A DNA stretch of 64,000 bases from Onthophagus taurus (Eukaryota; Arthropoda; Insecta; Coleoptera; Scarabaeidae): contig NC_091971.1 of assembly GCF_036711975.1 (NCBI RefSeq), forward strand, positions 19,351,501 to 19,415,500, given 5' to 3'. Below are positions 35,001-44,000 of the stretch, one piece after another; within the stretch, counting starts at the first letter, position 1; every line of letters starts with the position of its first letter. The position numbers and the translations under genes were made by a program. The notes below the pieces were generated by a model, which searched no databases, had not been told where the DNA came from, and saw only the letters and a program-made list of their open reading frames with translations.

Positions 35001-37929
35001 CATCGCCCACCATACAGCAAACAATTCTGCCACAAATATGTTAGCATGATCCGACATTTTTCCGGAATGGGACAACTCCAAGTCGGGCGCATATACTCCA
35101 AAATGGACTCGTTTGGTTGGATCCCCCGTCACCGAAGCATCTGTAAAAATAAACTTTGCACCCGGCCACGACGACTGAACTTCCCGATTAAATACAGCAT
35201 TATAGTTAAAGCTAACTGCAGGCAATGTTTGTCTAAGTTTAGCACAGACTAAATCGGTTCTCACCTTGGGGGCATGCACATACACCTCAAAATCTACTCT
35301 GAACATGTCCAACACATTAGTGCGTCGCATATCTACTATTCTTGGTAGCAGGGTTTCGTATCTCTTTATAATCAGTGCTACTCTACTATCAGCCACCCTA
35401 CCATTTCCATGTAGTTGGCTCAAATTTTCCATTAGATTTCCTACCGAACCAGATCTACGCATAAGGTTTTTCACAACAAATTTATCCATTAACAGGCGCA
35501 ACCTTAAATCCAATGGCATAATATTCGCTTCCACCAATAGTGCATTAGTTGGTGTAGATCTAATTGCACCAGTAATAGCCCTCGCTGCCTGGAGCTGAAT
35601 GCCAGCTAACTTCCTAAACACGAGAACTGGGACAGGCAACATCAACCAAGTAACAAACTCCAGTCTAGACTGGATAAGTACCTTATAGAGTAGCGCAGAA
35701 ACCATCGGACCACATCCCCATCTAGTTGATGAAAGAGACCTCAGCAGATTAAGTGCCTTCTGACAGCTATTTACAATATAGTTCACATGCTCCCTCCAAG
35801 ACAGCCTCACATTCAGATGTACACCCAAGTATACTGTGTTCACCGTCGTTGCGATATTTTCGCCCCTTAGCCTAATTGGAGGGATGAGTTCAGGTCTTCT
35901 CCTGCGGCTAAAAAACATTGCCTTCGACTTACTAGGTGCCAGACTCAAATTTCGTTCCTCGAGAAAACTCGCTGTCACATTCAATGCATCGTTCATGATC
36001 TCAACTGCCAATTCAATGGAAAATAACGATATCACGTAGATCTTCCCTTAATGGCTTTTTCCTTTCGAAACTCTTCAAACCCAAAGAAACCACGCAGAAT
36101 CTAAGATATGAGCTGTGATATGCATCTATTCTCGTGCTGCATTTTTCCAAATTTTTAACAATAAAGACAACTTTATAAATTCAGCCAATGATATGAACTT
36201 TGAATTCTATTCTTAACTCATACAGTACAAACTCGAGCGAAATGAGCATGATTAATGATTGCTACCCGACGATAAAGGGTTAAACATCGTTAAAAACTAC
36301 AGCTAAATTTGTTTTTTCTTACTCACCAATAACGTTATTTTTTTTAAATAGGTATAGCCGGTCATGTTTATAAAACTGGAAAACTAATGAATATTACAGA
36401 TGTTTATCACAATCCATTCTTTTATAAAAAACTTGATGAGATGACTGATTTTCGTACGAAAAATATTTTATGTTTTCCGATACGAGATGAAAAAGGAATC
36501 ATAGGTGTTGCTCAACTTTGTAATAAAAAAGACGGAACCTTTACCGTAGACGATGAAGATGTCGCGAAGTCTTTTAGTGCTTATTGTGGTTTGGCAATAA
36601 TGCATATGATAGCGTATAAACGAATGCAAGAAGCTCAAATAAAGACTCAATTAAGCAATGAATTAATGATGTATCATATGAAAATCGACGACGATATGTT
36701 TAAGAAATATCTTAAATGTAAAATTAAAACGACGAAATTTCCGACGTTCGACGAATTTAATTTCTTGCCTAGACAAATTGATTATAATGATAGTCCGTGT
36801 TACACTATTGAAATGTTTAAAGATTTGAATCTTGTTGAAAAGTTCGGAATTAAAATGGACTTGTTGACAAGATTTATTTTGTACGTTATGAAAGGATACA
36901 GGGATACGCCGTATCATAATTGGAGACACGCTTTTAGTGTTACGCATTTCGCTTACACGTTAATTAAGAAATGTAAGTTAATTGAGAAAAATTTCCTTAC
37001 ACATTTGGAAGCGTTGGCTCTTCTAACATCATGTTTGGGGCATGACGTTGATCATCGGGGAACAACGAACGCTTTTCAATTGAAAATTGGATCTCCTTTA
37101 GCAAATTTGTATTCGAGTGAAGGTTCCGTTATGGAAAGGCATCATTTATCACAAACAATTTGCATTTTAAATACTCAAGTAAGAGACATTTTTAAAATAA
37201 AATACACAAACTTAAATATTTTTTTTTTAGAAATGTAACTTTTTAGAATGTCTTGATAATCAAAGTTATGAACTTTGTATAGATTATATCAAAGATAACA
37301 TTTTAGCAACAGATTTAGCAAATCATTTCAAAATTTACCCCGAATTAGAACAATTTATTGATGATAGATTCATTAAGGAACAAATGGACCACCGCAGACT
37401 TCTTTTTTCACTTATAATGACTTGTTCTGATTTATCAGATCAAACGAAAGGTTTTAAAACATCTAAAGAGGTCGCCCAACTTGTCTACGAAGAATTCTTC
37501 AATCAAGGCGATTTAGAAAAGAAAATGGGTAATAAACCTTTAGATATGATGGATCGGGAAAAAGCTTCAATTCCCGATTTACAAATTCAATTCTTAGAGG
37601 ATGTTTGCCTCCCAGCTTATAAGTATGACACAAATTTTTTTTAAAACCATTATTTTACTAATTATTTTTAATTTAGTGTTCTAGCTCATTTATTTCCAAA
37701 AACATTATGTTTTCTTGATATTTTACAAGAAACCATAACTTATTGGGAAGCGTCGAAAACCGTTTTTGAGATGCATGCATTAAGGGGACAACGTTCCTTC
37801 GATATATTAATGTGTCCAACGCTTGAAGATGAAATTGAGGAAATTTTGCATCCTCCTGAAGAAATCGAGGAGGAAATATGTCATGATGATGTACCGTATT
37901 CGTTTGATCAAGATCCGAGTACCGCGTGA
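20013..37929 (+). CDS. Pde2: PDE2A-like dual GAF 3',5'-cyclic nucleotide phosphodiesterase
   Basis: Exons 20013-20231, 20285-20549, 20796-21152, 36352-37178, 37231-37622 and 37677-37929; GT/AG junctions in phase, 770 residues. The start has a CCACCATGG context. A degenerate GAF-A lies at about 80-215 and GAF-B at about 240-385 ([26 protein letters not shown], then [13 protein letters not shown] as the NKFDE-type motif). The catalytic domain (about 400-730) has HNWRH (469-473), [10 protein letters not shown] (511-520), the metal Asp in [11 protein letters not shown] and the purine-binding Gln in [21 protein letters not shown] and SDQTKG with MMMYHMK-like spacing are PDE2 signatures, as opposed to PDE5/6/11. 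Family knowledge: PDE2 hydrolyses cAMP and cGMP, with cGMP allosterically activating through GAF-B. Intron 3 is 15.2 kb, splits GAF-B and is packed with transposons. Confidence 0.93.
21592..21848. repeat. Left half of a distant inverted repeat pair
   Basis: From ACCGGTGTGAAGACAGCAG to AACAGGCTCCAGCTCC. The inverse copy is at 30128-30355, about 8.3 kb away. Both contain a segment resembling GACGTCCGTAATA.CGGACAC and TTAATTAAAAT. In both copies the inner edge is GGCTCCAGCTCC, which at the right belongs to a LINE endonuclease frame. Confidence 0.75.
21849..22425. repeat. Four tandem ~140-150-bp repeats with a GGTTCGAAGATCCGAACC hairpin
   Basis: Units start near 21852, 22002, 22137 and 22278 and carry GGTTCGAAGATCCGAACC (varying to CGGTTGAAGATCCGAACC), CTTCTAGA, AGGGACCGCGGGGGTGAA and CAGTAGATTTTAATTACCCCTACC. 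Short frames across it are artefacts. The GC-rich blocks stand out against the AT-rich surroundings. Confidence 0.8.
22657..23841. mobile_element. Foldback element A with CAGG(G)TG ends (1185 bp)
   Basis: Inverted arms of about 550 bp with TA on both sides. The left arm starts CAGGTGTATCTGAATGACATGCCC; the right arm ends GTCATTCAGATACACCCTG. The arms include AGTGGTTTTCTTACTATTATTATTG and its inverse around 23185-23310, so they nearly meet at the centre. No coding content; frames inside are artefacts. Confidence 0.85.
23848..25026. mobile_element. Foldback element B with CAGGGTG ends (1179 bp)
   Basis: Directly next to element A with only TATATA between. Left end CAGGGTGAGTCAGAAAGAATGGGAAATCCG, right end its inverse, TA flanks. 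Arms are about 300 bp and include GTAGAGGGCGCTAGATACAC and GTGTATCTAGCGCCCTCTACG. Non-coding centre. Confidence 0.85.
25030..25886 (-). pseudogene. Jockey-like LINE, RT part (downstream half, split by Transib)
   Basis: Minus strand: [94 protein letters not shown] and LLSVQSGF. This covers the RT start up to motif 2 of a jockey-type non-LTR element. The frame decays after 25150, and foldback element B follows. It is the continuation of 29645-30147. Confidence 0.8.
25887..25925 (+). repeat. Left Transib end, 23-RSS-like
   Basis: Heptamer-like CACATAA at 25887-25893, 23-bp spacer 25894-25916, nonamer-like ACAAAAATG at 25917-25925. The V(D)J consensus is CACAGTG with ACAAAAACC, so the first four heptamer bases and the first seven nonamer bases agree. 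Confidence 0.75.
26144..26677. mobile_element. 534-bp CAGGGTG-ended insertion inside the Transib element
   Basis: TA-CAGGGTGG at the left and CACCCTG-TA at the right, but the arms are similar for only about 7 bp. An internal ACAGGGTGTTC (26279) suggests two nested or overlapping units. It lies between the transposase stop codon and the Transib left end. Confidence 0.5.
26984..29134 (-). CDS. Transib-like (RAG1 core-related) transposase, intact
   Basis: Uninterrupted 716 codons. An AT-hook-like KKRGRPRK lies at 124-131. The first catalytic Asp is probably D308 in [19 protein letters not shown]; the second is near [12 protein letters not shown] (418 or 426), followed by a CNVC zinc-type pair (433-436). 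A C-terminal block [23 protein letters not shown] (600-624) holds the likely catalytic Glu (623 or 627), then [14 protein letters not shown] and LVSSDP (641-662). An acidic tail follows. This order and spacing fits Transib/RAG1-type DDE enzymes, which make nick-hairpin breaks at heptamer-bearing ends. Length is in the Transib range. Family assignment is from motifs and from the ends, not from an alignment. The start Met lies 505 bp inside the right end; an alternative start or upstream exon is possible. Confidence 0.82.
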   Translation of the reverse strand: MFPPSLNKGYFSGCGDPALMKIKIKRKELFIVLKNKQFYKLSSLKCNEQLLQYILDKFSISELSENCTKQIKLVVKVFVTKVLTKWRGCNYMYERFNNKHMKWLNEDLKLPDIQPPQLPATAPKKRGRPRKLFEESSQRSKQRHVEPIVSNLCSETLCLAAESSLVKSGKRTAAQVVKLAIQSSPNTLKKMKKVQDTSSFANIRPYSPEEALALIVDLELTKEDYITMRLGAKERGADIYPSYHVIAETKRKCYPTNIMITENEAVIPVIDLLIHTTQRLAQVQADVILQNISEDCDTIEVYYKWGLDGSGGHSIYKQNFANNSEYADSNIILCTIVPLQMCESNGSNKKIYWKNTTPSSTRYCRPIGFKIKKENVQNVKEEYNEVQTQILKLEPTIIVLGTKQIKFIHIPICTMLDGKTVNILTDTSSSQACNVCKATPKDLNDLEKLKNRVCYEDTFKYGISILHAHLRCYEYLLHIAYKLELQKWQARGENDKEKVKERKNQIAAEFYKKLGLVVDQPKQGGGNSNDGNSARKFFKNPLLVSQITGIDKKLIERFANILSIISCGHYVKEDIFKNYCFETAQIAVSLYGWYKMSASVHKLLIHGADIIKSLPLPVGQLSEDVIETGHKEYKKLRQYHSRKTSRINTNTDIFNWMLVSSDPIVTNNRKKTKKSKTQFNEVVLSMLRQHTYFGDDDEGNGEESDDNNDDEDVHIK
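29601..29639 (-). repeat. Right Transib end, 23-RSS-like
   Basis: On the minus strand: CACATAA (29639-29633), 23-bp spacer (29632-29610), ACAAAAATA (29609-29601). The spacer's inner part AATTACGACG is shared with the left end; the outer part differs. Confidence 0.75.
29645..30147 (-). pseudogene. Jockey-like LINE, endonuclease part (upstream half, split by Transib)
   Basis: Minus strand: [44 protein letters not shown] and [19 protein letters not shown], the C-terminal part of an APE-type endonuclease with the GDFN and SDH catalytic motifs. Further on, [15 protein letters not shown] leads to the Transib insertion. Upstream, the frame stops at the inverted repeat 30128-30355. Confidence 0.8.
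30128..30355. repeat. Right half of the distant inverted repeat pair
   Basis: Inverse of 21592-21848, from GGAGCTGGAGCC to CTTCACACCGGT. It overlaps the LINE start for about 12 bp. Confidence 0.75.
30855..31879 (+). pseudogene. Tc1-like transposase, broken
   Basis: The N-terminal part reads [20 protein letters not shown] and [19 protein letters not shown], the paired-like helix-turn-helix of Tc1 transposases, then [14 protein letters not shown] with a catalytic Asp after a frameshift near 31125. After the insertion 31205-31474 it resumes with [28 protein letters not shown] (third catalytic residue region) and ends [16 protein letters not shown]. Frameshifts and the insertion make it inactive. 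Confidence 0.8.
31205..31474. repeat. 270-bp palindromic insertion in the Tc1 transposase
   Basis: Arms GCGAATTTTTTAAAAATCTTGGCCAAAA and TTTTGGCCAAGATTTTTAACTAATTCGC are inverse; the centre is AT-rich and non-coding. Confidence 0.6.
31918..32035. repeat. 118-bp hairpin MITE
   Basis: AGGTCATAAGTCTATTTTTTTT..TATGGCGTT is inverted at AACGCCATA..AAAAAAATAGACTTATGACCT, with a further inner palindrome near TTCTTCATATTG/CAACATGAAGAA. It lies in the 3' part of the Tc1 element. Confidence 0.7.
32740..33330 (-). pseudogene. LINE RNase H C-terminal remnant
   Basis: Minus strand: [20 protein letters not shown], the last catalytic motif of LINE RNase H (usually GH.GI.GNE.AD), here with Asp and Gln substitutions, followed by [24 protein letters not shown]. 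Degraded. Confidence 0.55.
33360..33480 (-). pseudogene. pogo-type transposase scrap
   Basis: Minus strand reads [25 protein letters not shown] and YRNSLLS, the conserved LPPN.T...QP.DQG block of pogo/Tigger DDE transposases. Only about 40 residues survive. Confidence 0.5.
33560..33790 (-). pseudogene. Penelope-like reverse transcriptase scrap
   Basis: Minus strand reads [18 protein letters not shown], then [18 protein letters not shown] [19 protein letters not shown], resembling the N-terminal RT region of Penelope-like elements (PKIHK...RPIVS...). Frameshifted. Confidence 0.4.
34007..36060 (-). mobile_element. 5'-truncated LINE with RNase H domain (I/Loa-like clade)
   Basis: A continuous 584-codon minus-strand frame (34281-36035) starts within the RT palm or thumb ([25 protein letters not shown]) and ends with RNase [11 protein letters not shown] (D), [11 protein letters not shown] (E), [11 protein letters not shown] (D), then [18 protein letters not shown] (H/D). 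A cysteine-poor tail with [20 protein letters not shown] (CCHC-like) follows. RT catalytic YADD and the endonuclease are missing, as expected for 5' truncation. The open frame indicates a recent insertion. The 3' end is probably at the T-run near 34007 on the plus strand. Confidence 0.85.
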
Positions 37930-38322
37930 ATTATTATTCATTACACCGTTAAAACGTTAAGTTTTAAGACATGGTTGTGCATTTGATGATGGTTACCTGT
38001 TAAGTATATTTAAAAAGAAAAAAAATATATAAAGTTGTAACTGAGTGATAAGAGTAATAATAATAAAATAAATGTTTTTAGCACTTTTTGAAAGTTACGT
38101 TATGTTGTTTTAATTCTTAGATCTAGATTATTTATTAGATCTCTCTATTAATGATGTTGAAAATTAAAGTATTGGATGTTTTATTTGTTGTTTTATTTTA
38201 TATCTTATAGAACTAATTAAACTTAGCATAAATTTCCAATAAGATTTATTCATAAACATCCTCCATAATTATTAATTTATATGTCGCATAAATAATTAAA
38301 GTATAATATGAAATATTTATAT
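37930..38322 (+). other. Probable Pde2 3' UTR
   Basis: AT-rich non-coding sequence after the stop; AATAAAATAAA near 38060-38070 is a likely polyadenylation signal. Confidence 0.5.
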
Positions 38323-38442
38323 AACTTTTAGATACAACAAGCAGGGTGTAAATTTCAGGCGCGAAAATATATATTTATGTATATTATTATATACATATTT
38401 TCGCGCCTGAAATTTACACCTTGCTTGTTGCACCTAAAAGTT
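38323..38442. repeat. 120-bp near-perfect hairpin
   Basis: Arms of about 50 bp: AACTTTTAGATACAACAAGCAGGGTGTAAATTTCAGGCGCGAAAATAT against its inverse, with an AT-rich loop. Just beyond the Pde2 3' end. The following 38443-39250 shows nothing I can name. Confidence 0.8.
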
Positions 38443-39252
38443 AACTAAGCAATGGCGAGAGAACACATCGTTGCCTTACTTCTCGTTTTATCTGTACATC
38501 CTCTGTGATTGTGCAGAATCATATCAAACGCTTTATTAATCCAGGAAGCACACTTATACAGGTTGTATATGTCTGTTATTTACTTTCTAAGGCTTCACAA
38601 AGAGTACTTTTATATCACTATTGTCCAAAGTAAACTTTCAGTTATTTCAAGAAAATCCTGCAAAACTGATTGTTGCTATCTGGCAGTAGTTTTAGCTCTT
38701 TTAGCGAAGTTGCTTGATCATTATTCGAACCATCACGTTAGGCGGTGGGTATAAGCTTGAGTTATATGGCTAATCTAATATCTCATTATAATCAAAAGTT
38801 GCTATTTATTTATGCTAGAATGTAGGTGTTTAGGGACGAAAGACTAAATCATTGAATTTAATGATTTATTGTTATTTTGTGTGTGTGGGTGCTCCTAAAC
38901 ATCTAATTAACGGTTCATCTTGATAACTTTTTGAACCTTTGCTGTCACATGTATCGTGGTAAAAGTTATTGAGTTCTCCTCTAGCTTCAACCTTGCCCTA
39001 TTTGCACCAGCTGTCTCCACCTGTTAGTCAATTTTGATGTTGAGATTTTGTATCTGTTGAACATTTGTGGTAAAAACTTGTCCAAATTTCTTCCATCGAA
39101 TTTCCTATGTCCTGTATAAACTAATTTGTAAATAATTACAAGATTCATGTCTCTGTTTCTATTCCTTTAATTGTTTTTCTTAGTCATCATGAGGTTGTGT
39201 GTTCTACTATATTACTATTCAATACAGCAAGGTTAAACATACTGCAAAAATA

Positions 39253-40731
39253 CACTAGTCAGAAAAAGTTAACGTACACAGCATTACTTTATTGAACAAG
39301 TGAAAAAAAATATGTATAAATTTATAATAAATATTTATACTTTATTTACGGGTTGGAATTCAGAGATTCAGAAAAATGTTTTAGAAAAAGTTAACGTACA
39401 CTGTACATAAAAGTTCATCTGATGACAATAAAACTTATTTAATAGCTTGTAGGATGACAACCTCTGCTAAGCCCTTTGGCATAGATTTTACGAGCATTCA
39501 TATTTCTTCTAATGTTATTTTGCTACATCTTTCAGCATTGTTTTTGCAGATATGTCATGCTGCCGAATCTTACGTTCCAATAAATCACACAGGTGCCGAA
39601 TGGGATTGGGATCTGGTGATTGTGGAGGTGTATGCAATTCTTTGTGGTCATTATACAATAGAGTGAGTTTAACTATTTCTGCAGTGTGTTTAGGATCGTT
39701 ATCTGATTGGAACAAGAATTCATACACTAAGCCTAATTTTGTAACACTCTGGTTCAAATTAGATTTAAGTATATCTAAATACCTGTACTTGTTCATAATT
39801 GTTTCAATAAAGTCAATATGACCTACATTGTTACTGGCCCACACCATTACACTTCCACCACAGTGTGTTACTGTTGGAGCGAGATTCTTTCTGTCGAGAG
39901 CACTTCCTTGCTTCCGCCATACCAGCTAGTCCCTAGATTCCAAATATACAGAATTCGCTTTCGTCTGAGAAAATTATTTTTTTCCCAGAAATCTAGCGAC
40001 TTATTTACTTGTTTATTGGCGAAAGCAATTTGTTTCTGTCTGTTTATTAATGATACAAATGGCTTCTTGCGTGCAACTGGGCTAAGATAGCCAGTTTTCT
40101 TCAGAAGTTTGCACACAGTATCATTGCAAATTGTTTTCTGAAATCTGTTCTAGACGTCCTTTGCTATTTTGGAAGCCATAAGTTATAGATTTTGCTGCAC
40201 TTCTTTAATAATATGGCGTCTTTCCTGAACGCTGCTTCGAACCGTCGAACCGGTCGATTTATAATTTTGAATAACTTCTTGGACTGTAGAATGAGTCCTA
40301 CCTACTACTTCAACAATTCCGCGGAAGGATTTTCCATCATTCCATAATTTTACCATGATATCCTTTTCACCGGATATTAGCTTGTTGGTTTTCTTGTTGG
40401 AGCCATTTCACCAAACTTCTAAACAGTATATGTACTAGCAAAGAAGTAGTCCAAATATATGCTACAACTGTTTTTTACTCATTTTGTTCGAAGCGTAATA
40501 GGGGAAATCCCGTACTTTATGCTGTATGTTAACTTTTTCTGCAGTGGCGATCGAACAAATTTAGAATATTTTTCGATAAATCCAGTGCTGTCACAGTAAA
40601 TATGTTACAATCACATTTAAAGGATTATTTAATTTTGTACCTCGATAATTACATTAAAAAAAATCAAGTTTCTTACGATTTTTAGTATTCAGAGACATAT
40701 TTTATTGTACGTTAATTTTTTCTGATTAGTG
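39253..40731 (-). mobile_element. Tc1-like transposon (1479 bp) with decayed transposase
   Basis: Ends CACTAGTCAGAAAAAGTTAACGTACA and its inverse, flanked by TA at 39251-39252 and 40732-40733. Minus-strand transposase pieces: APTRKPTS near 40410, LLKKTGYLSPVARKKPFVS (39868-40116), MVWASNNVGHIDFIETIMN, FQSDNDPKHTAEIVK (catalytic Asp) and SPDPNPIRHLCDLLERKI (39515-39847). The last motif lacks the usual E/D three residues later (DPNPIRHLCD). Frameshifts separate the pieces. Confidence 0.85.
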
Positions 40732-41000
40732 TAATATAAATTTAATAAACTGTCAAATAAATGTCAACTTTTTTAATATAAACAAATATTTCTTTATTGC
40801 TATCAACTATTACAAAAAGTACACAATAATTTATAATTAACACCCATTTTATTTATCTAACTTTATTTTACATATATAAAAAAATATTTCTTCTGTATTA
40901 GTGCAAGCATTAACAAAAAAAAACACATAAAAATTCGAGTTATTTTCAAAAAAAATTACAATTTTGTTTTCATTTTTATCTAAAGCAATTACAGCAACAA

Positions 41001-44000
41001 TTAGCTATCGCCTTGTTTATTTGGTACGAAATTAATCGAAGCAGAATTGATGCAAAACCTCTTCTTAGTTGGTGCTGGACCATCATCGAAAACATGTCCC
41101 AGATGAGCGTTGCATTTCGAGCAGATCACCTCCGTTCTGATTCGACCTGGTTGGGAGATGAGGAGTAGTAGGTTACCTCCAACTACATTATCAGGGGGGG
41201 GCACGGTTCAGGTTTATTTAATGGAAGGATACCCAAGGAAATGATGAGGGGTAACCCAAATAAACAGCACCACAGAAAGAAGACCCCAAAAATGTTTTTT
41301 TATGTATGTGTGATTTCATAACCAAAGCACGCGATGTCCAAATGGATTTAGGAATGGAATCGGAAAAAAGGATTGAAGAGAAAACAGTTCACATTAGCGT
41401 CCCAAAGACACTTATATTTTTTTCTTGGTTATTTTATTAAAAAAAAATAAATATGAAAACGAAAACAAACATTTAACACACCACACGAAAATTGAATGTT
41501 AATTTAGATTTTGAGAAATTAATTTTTGATTTAGTGTTAGAAATATCCTTAAAATTATCAAACTTAATTACGAACAAACAAAATCAAGCTATATTCAATT
41601 TTATTGTGTATTTGAATCAAATAATTTAATAATTTTAAGGTTCAAAATAGATTTCGGATGTATAAATACTATTAAAAATTAATTGAATTTCAAAATGACA
41701 TATTAACCATTCAGTACACGCGCGCAATTAGGCAATTATTCTTCAGAGTTGATCTTCAACGTTGATGAGACATGTCTTTATTGGAAGAAGTTACCAGTAC
41801 GAACTTTCATTTCTGGTGGAGAGCGATCTGCTCCAGGTTTTAAACTTGCGAAAGATAGAATTACTCTTTTGCTAGGAGCGAATGTTTTAGAACCTTTGAA
41901 ACTTAACCCGATGTTAGTGTACCATTCACAGACACCACGTGTTTTAAAGGGTCTCAATAAAGATATGTTACGGGTTTACTGGAAATGCAACAAGAAAGAT
42001 TAGGTCACACAAGCTATTTTCACAGATTGGTATACAAATTATTTTTGCCCTACTGTGCTTCGCTTTTATGAAAAAATAAATTAACACCTTCTCTTGGACA
42101 ATGCTATGGGACATCCTCAAAACACCATTGGCTGTCAAAGTTGTTTACATGCATCCAAATACAACATCACTTTTCTAGCCAATGAATCAGGAGGTTATTG
42201 CAACCTTTAAGGCATACTATCTCTGCAATACTTTCTTGAATACACTTCAAATGGTGAGAGTTTTGGACACCTCAGAAAAAACAGTCAAAGACTATTAGCG
42301 GTTTCGATATTTTAAAATGCATTAATAATGTAAAGTCGACTTGGGATGAAGTTTCGGCAAAATGTTTAAGTGGAGTTTGGCGTAAACTTCTGCCAGCATT
42401 AATGCACGATTTTGAAGAAGTACCACAACAGGAGAATATATTTGAAGACATTACCAGGCTTGCAGGTGATTTGGGATTGGAAGATGTTACTGCTCAAGAT
42501 GTCACGGAACGTTTAGAAGTCCAAGATCAACCACTCTCAAATGAAGATCTAAAAAAATTTACAAAGAATTGAATCGTGAAATTTTGAGAAAACTTTTTTC
42601 TTTAACCTCACTTTTGGTAAACGTCAAATATTAATGGGTGATTTTTAAATATTTTTATAAACGAACTTATTTATCCATTTTTCCAATAATTATAATAAAA
42701 GTGGTAATAATTGCGTAAATAATATGTGTTTTGTACTTTAATTAAATGAAATTCGAATAATAAATTTTAAATTTAATAACTTGTAACTAGCGCCATCTAT
42801 GGTTCTACGAGTAACCTCACTTTTGGTAAATGTCAAGTCTCAATGGGTGATTTTTAAATATTGTTATAAACGAAACTATTCATCCCGGAATCTTAAAATT
42901 TCGTATAATACAAACTCAAACGTTCGTTGGTAAGCTCATAAAATTTCGTTTCTTAATTCTAACCCTTTTTTGAGAAAATCTGTTTTCTTTAACCTCACTT
43001 TGGTAAACGTCAAATATCAATGGGTGATTTTTAATTATTTCTATATACGAACTTATTTATTCATTAATACATTAATTATAACAAAAGTAGTAATAATTGT
43101 GTAAATAATATCTGTTTCGTACTTTAATGAAATGAAATTCGAATAATAAATTTTAAATTTAATAACTTGTAACTAGCGCCATCTATTGTTCTACGAGTAA
43201 CCTCACTTTTGGTAAATGTCAAGAATCAATGGGTGATTTTTAAATATTGTTATAAACGAAACTATTCATCCCGGAATCTTTAAATTTCGTATAATAAAAA
43301 CTCAAACGTTCGTTGGTAAGCTCAAAAAGTTTCGTTTCTTAATTCTAACCCATTTTTGAGAAAATCTGTTTTCTTTAACCTCACTTTGGTAAACGTCAAA
43401 TATCAATAGGTGATATTTTTAAATATTTCTATAAACGAACTTATTTATCCATTAATACATTAATTATAACAAAAGTAGTAATAATTGTGTAAATAATATC
43501 TACTTTGTCCTCTAATGAAATGAAATTCGCATAATAAATTTTAATTTAATAACTTCTAACTAACGCCATCTATTGTTCTACGACTAACCTCATTTTTTGT
43601 AAATGTCAAATATCAATGGGTGATTTTTAAATATTATTATAAAGGTAAATATTCATCCCGGAATCTTAAAATTTCGTATAATACAAACTCAAACATTTGT
43701 TGGTAAGCTCAAAAAGTTTCGTTTCTTAATTCTAACCCATTTTTGAAAAAAACCTGTTTTCTTTAACCTCACTTTGGTAAACGTCAAATATCAGTGGGTG
43801 ATTTTTAATTATTTCTATATACGAACTTATTTATAAATTAATACATTAATTATAATAAAAGTAGTAATAATTGTGTAAATAATATCTGTTTCGTACTTTA
43901 ATGAAATGAAATTCGAATAATAAATTTTAAATTTAATAACTTGTAACTAGCGCCATCTATTGTTCTACGAGTAACCTCACTTTTGGTAAATGTCAAGTAT

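Noticed and set aside
34209-36039. Several plus-strand frames opposite the LINE RNase H region
   Set aside because: Antisense shadows; the minus frame has all RNase H catalytic motifs.
41001-41204. Selenocysteine in MsrB, as in vertebrate MsrB1
   Set aside because: The catalytic position is a Cys codon in RFCINSAS, and no in-frame TGA is needed.
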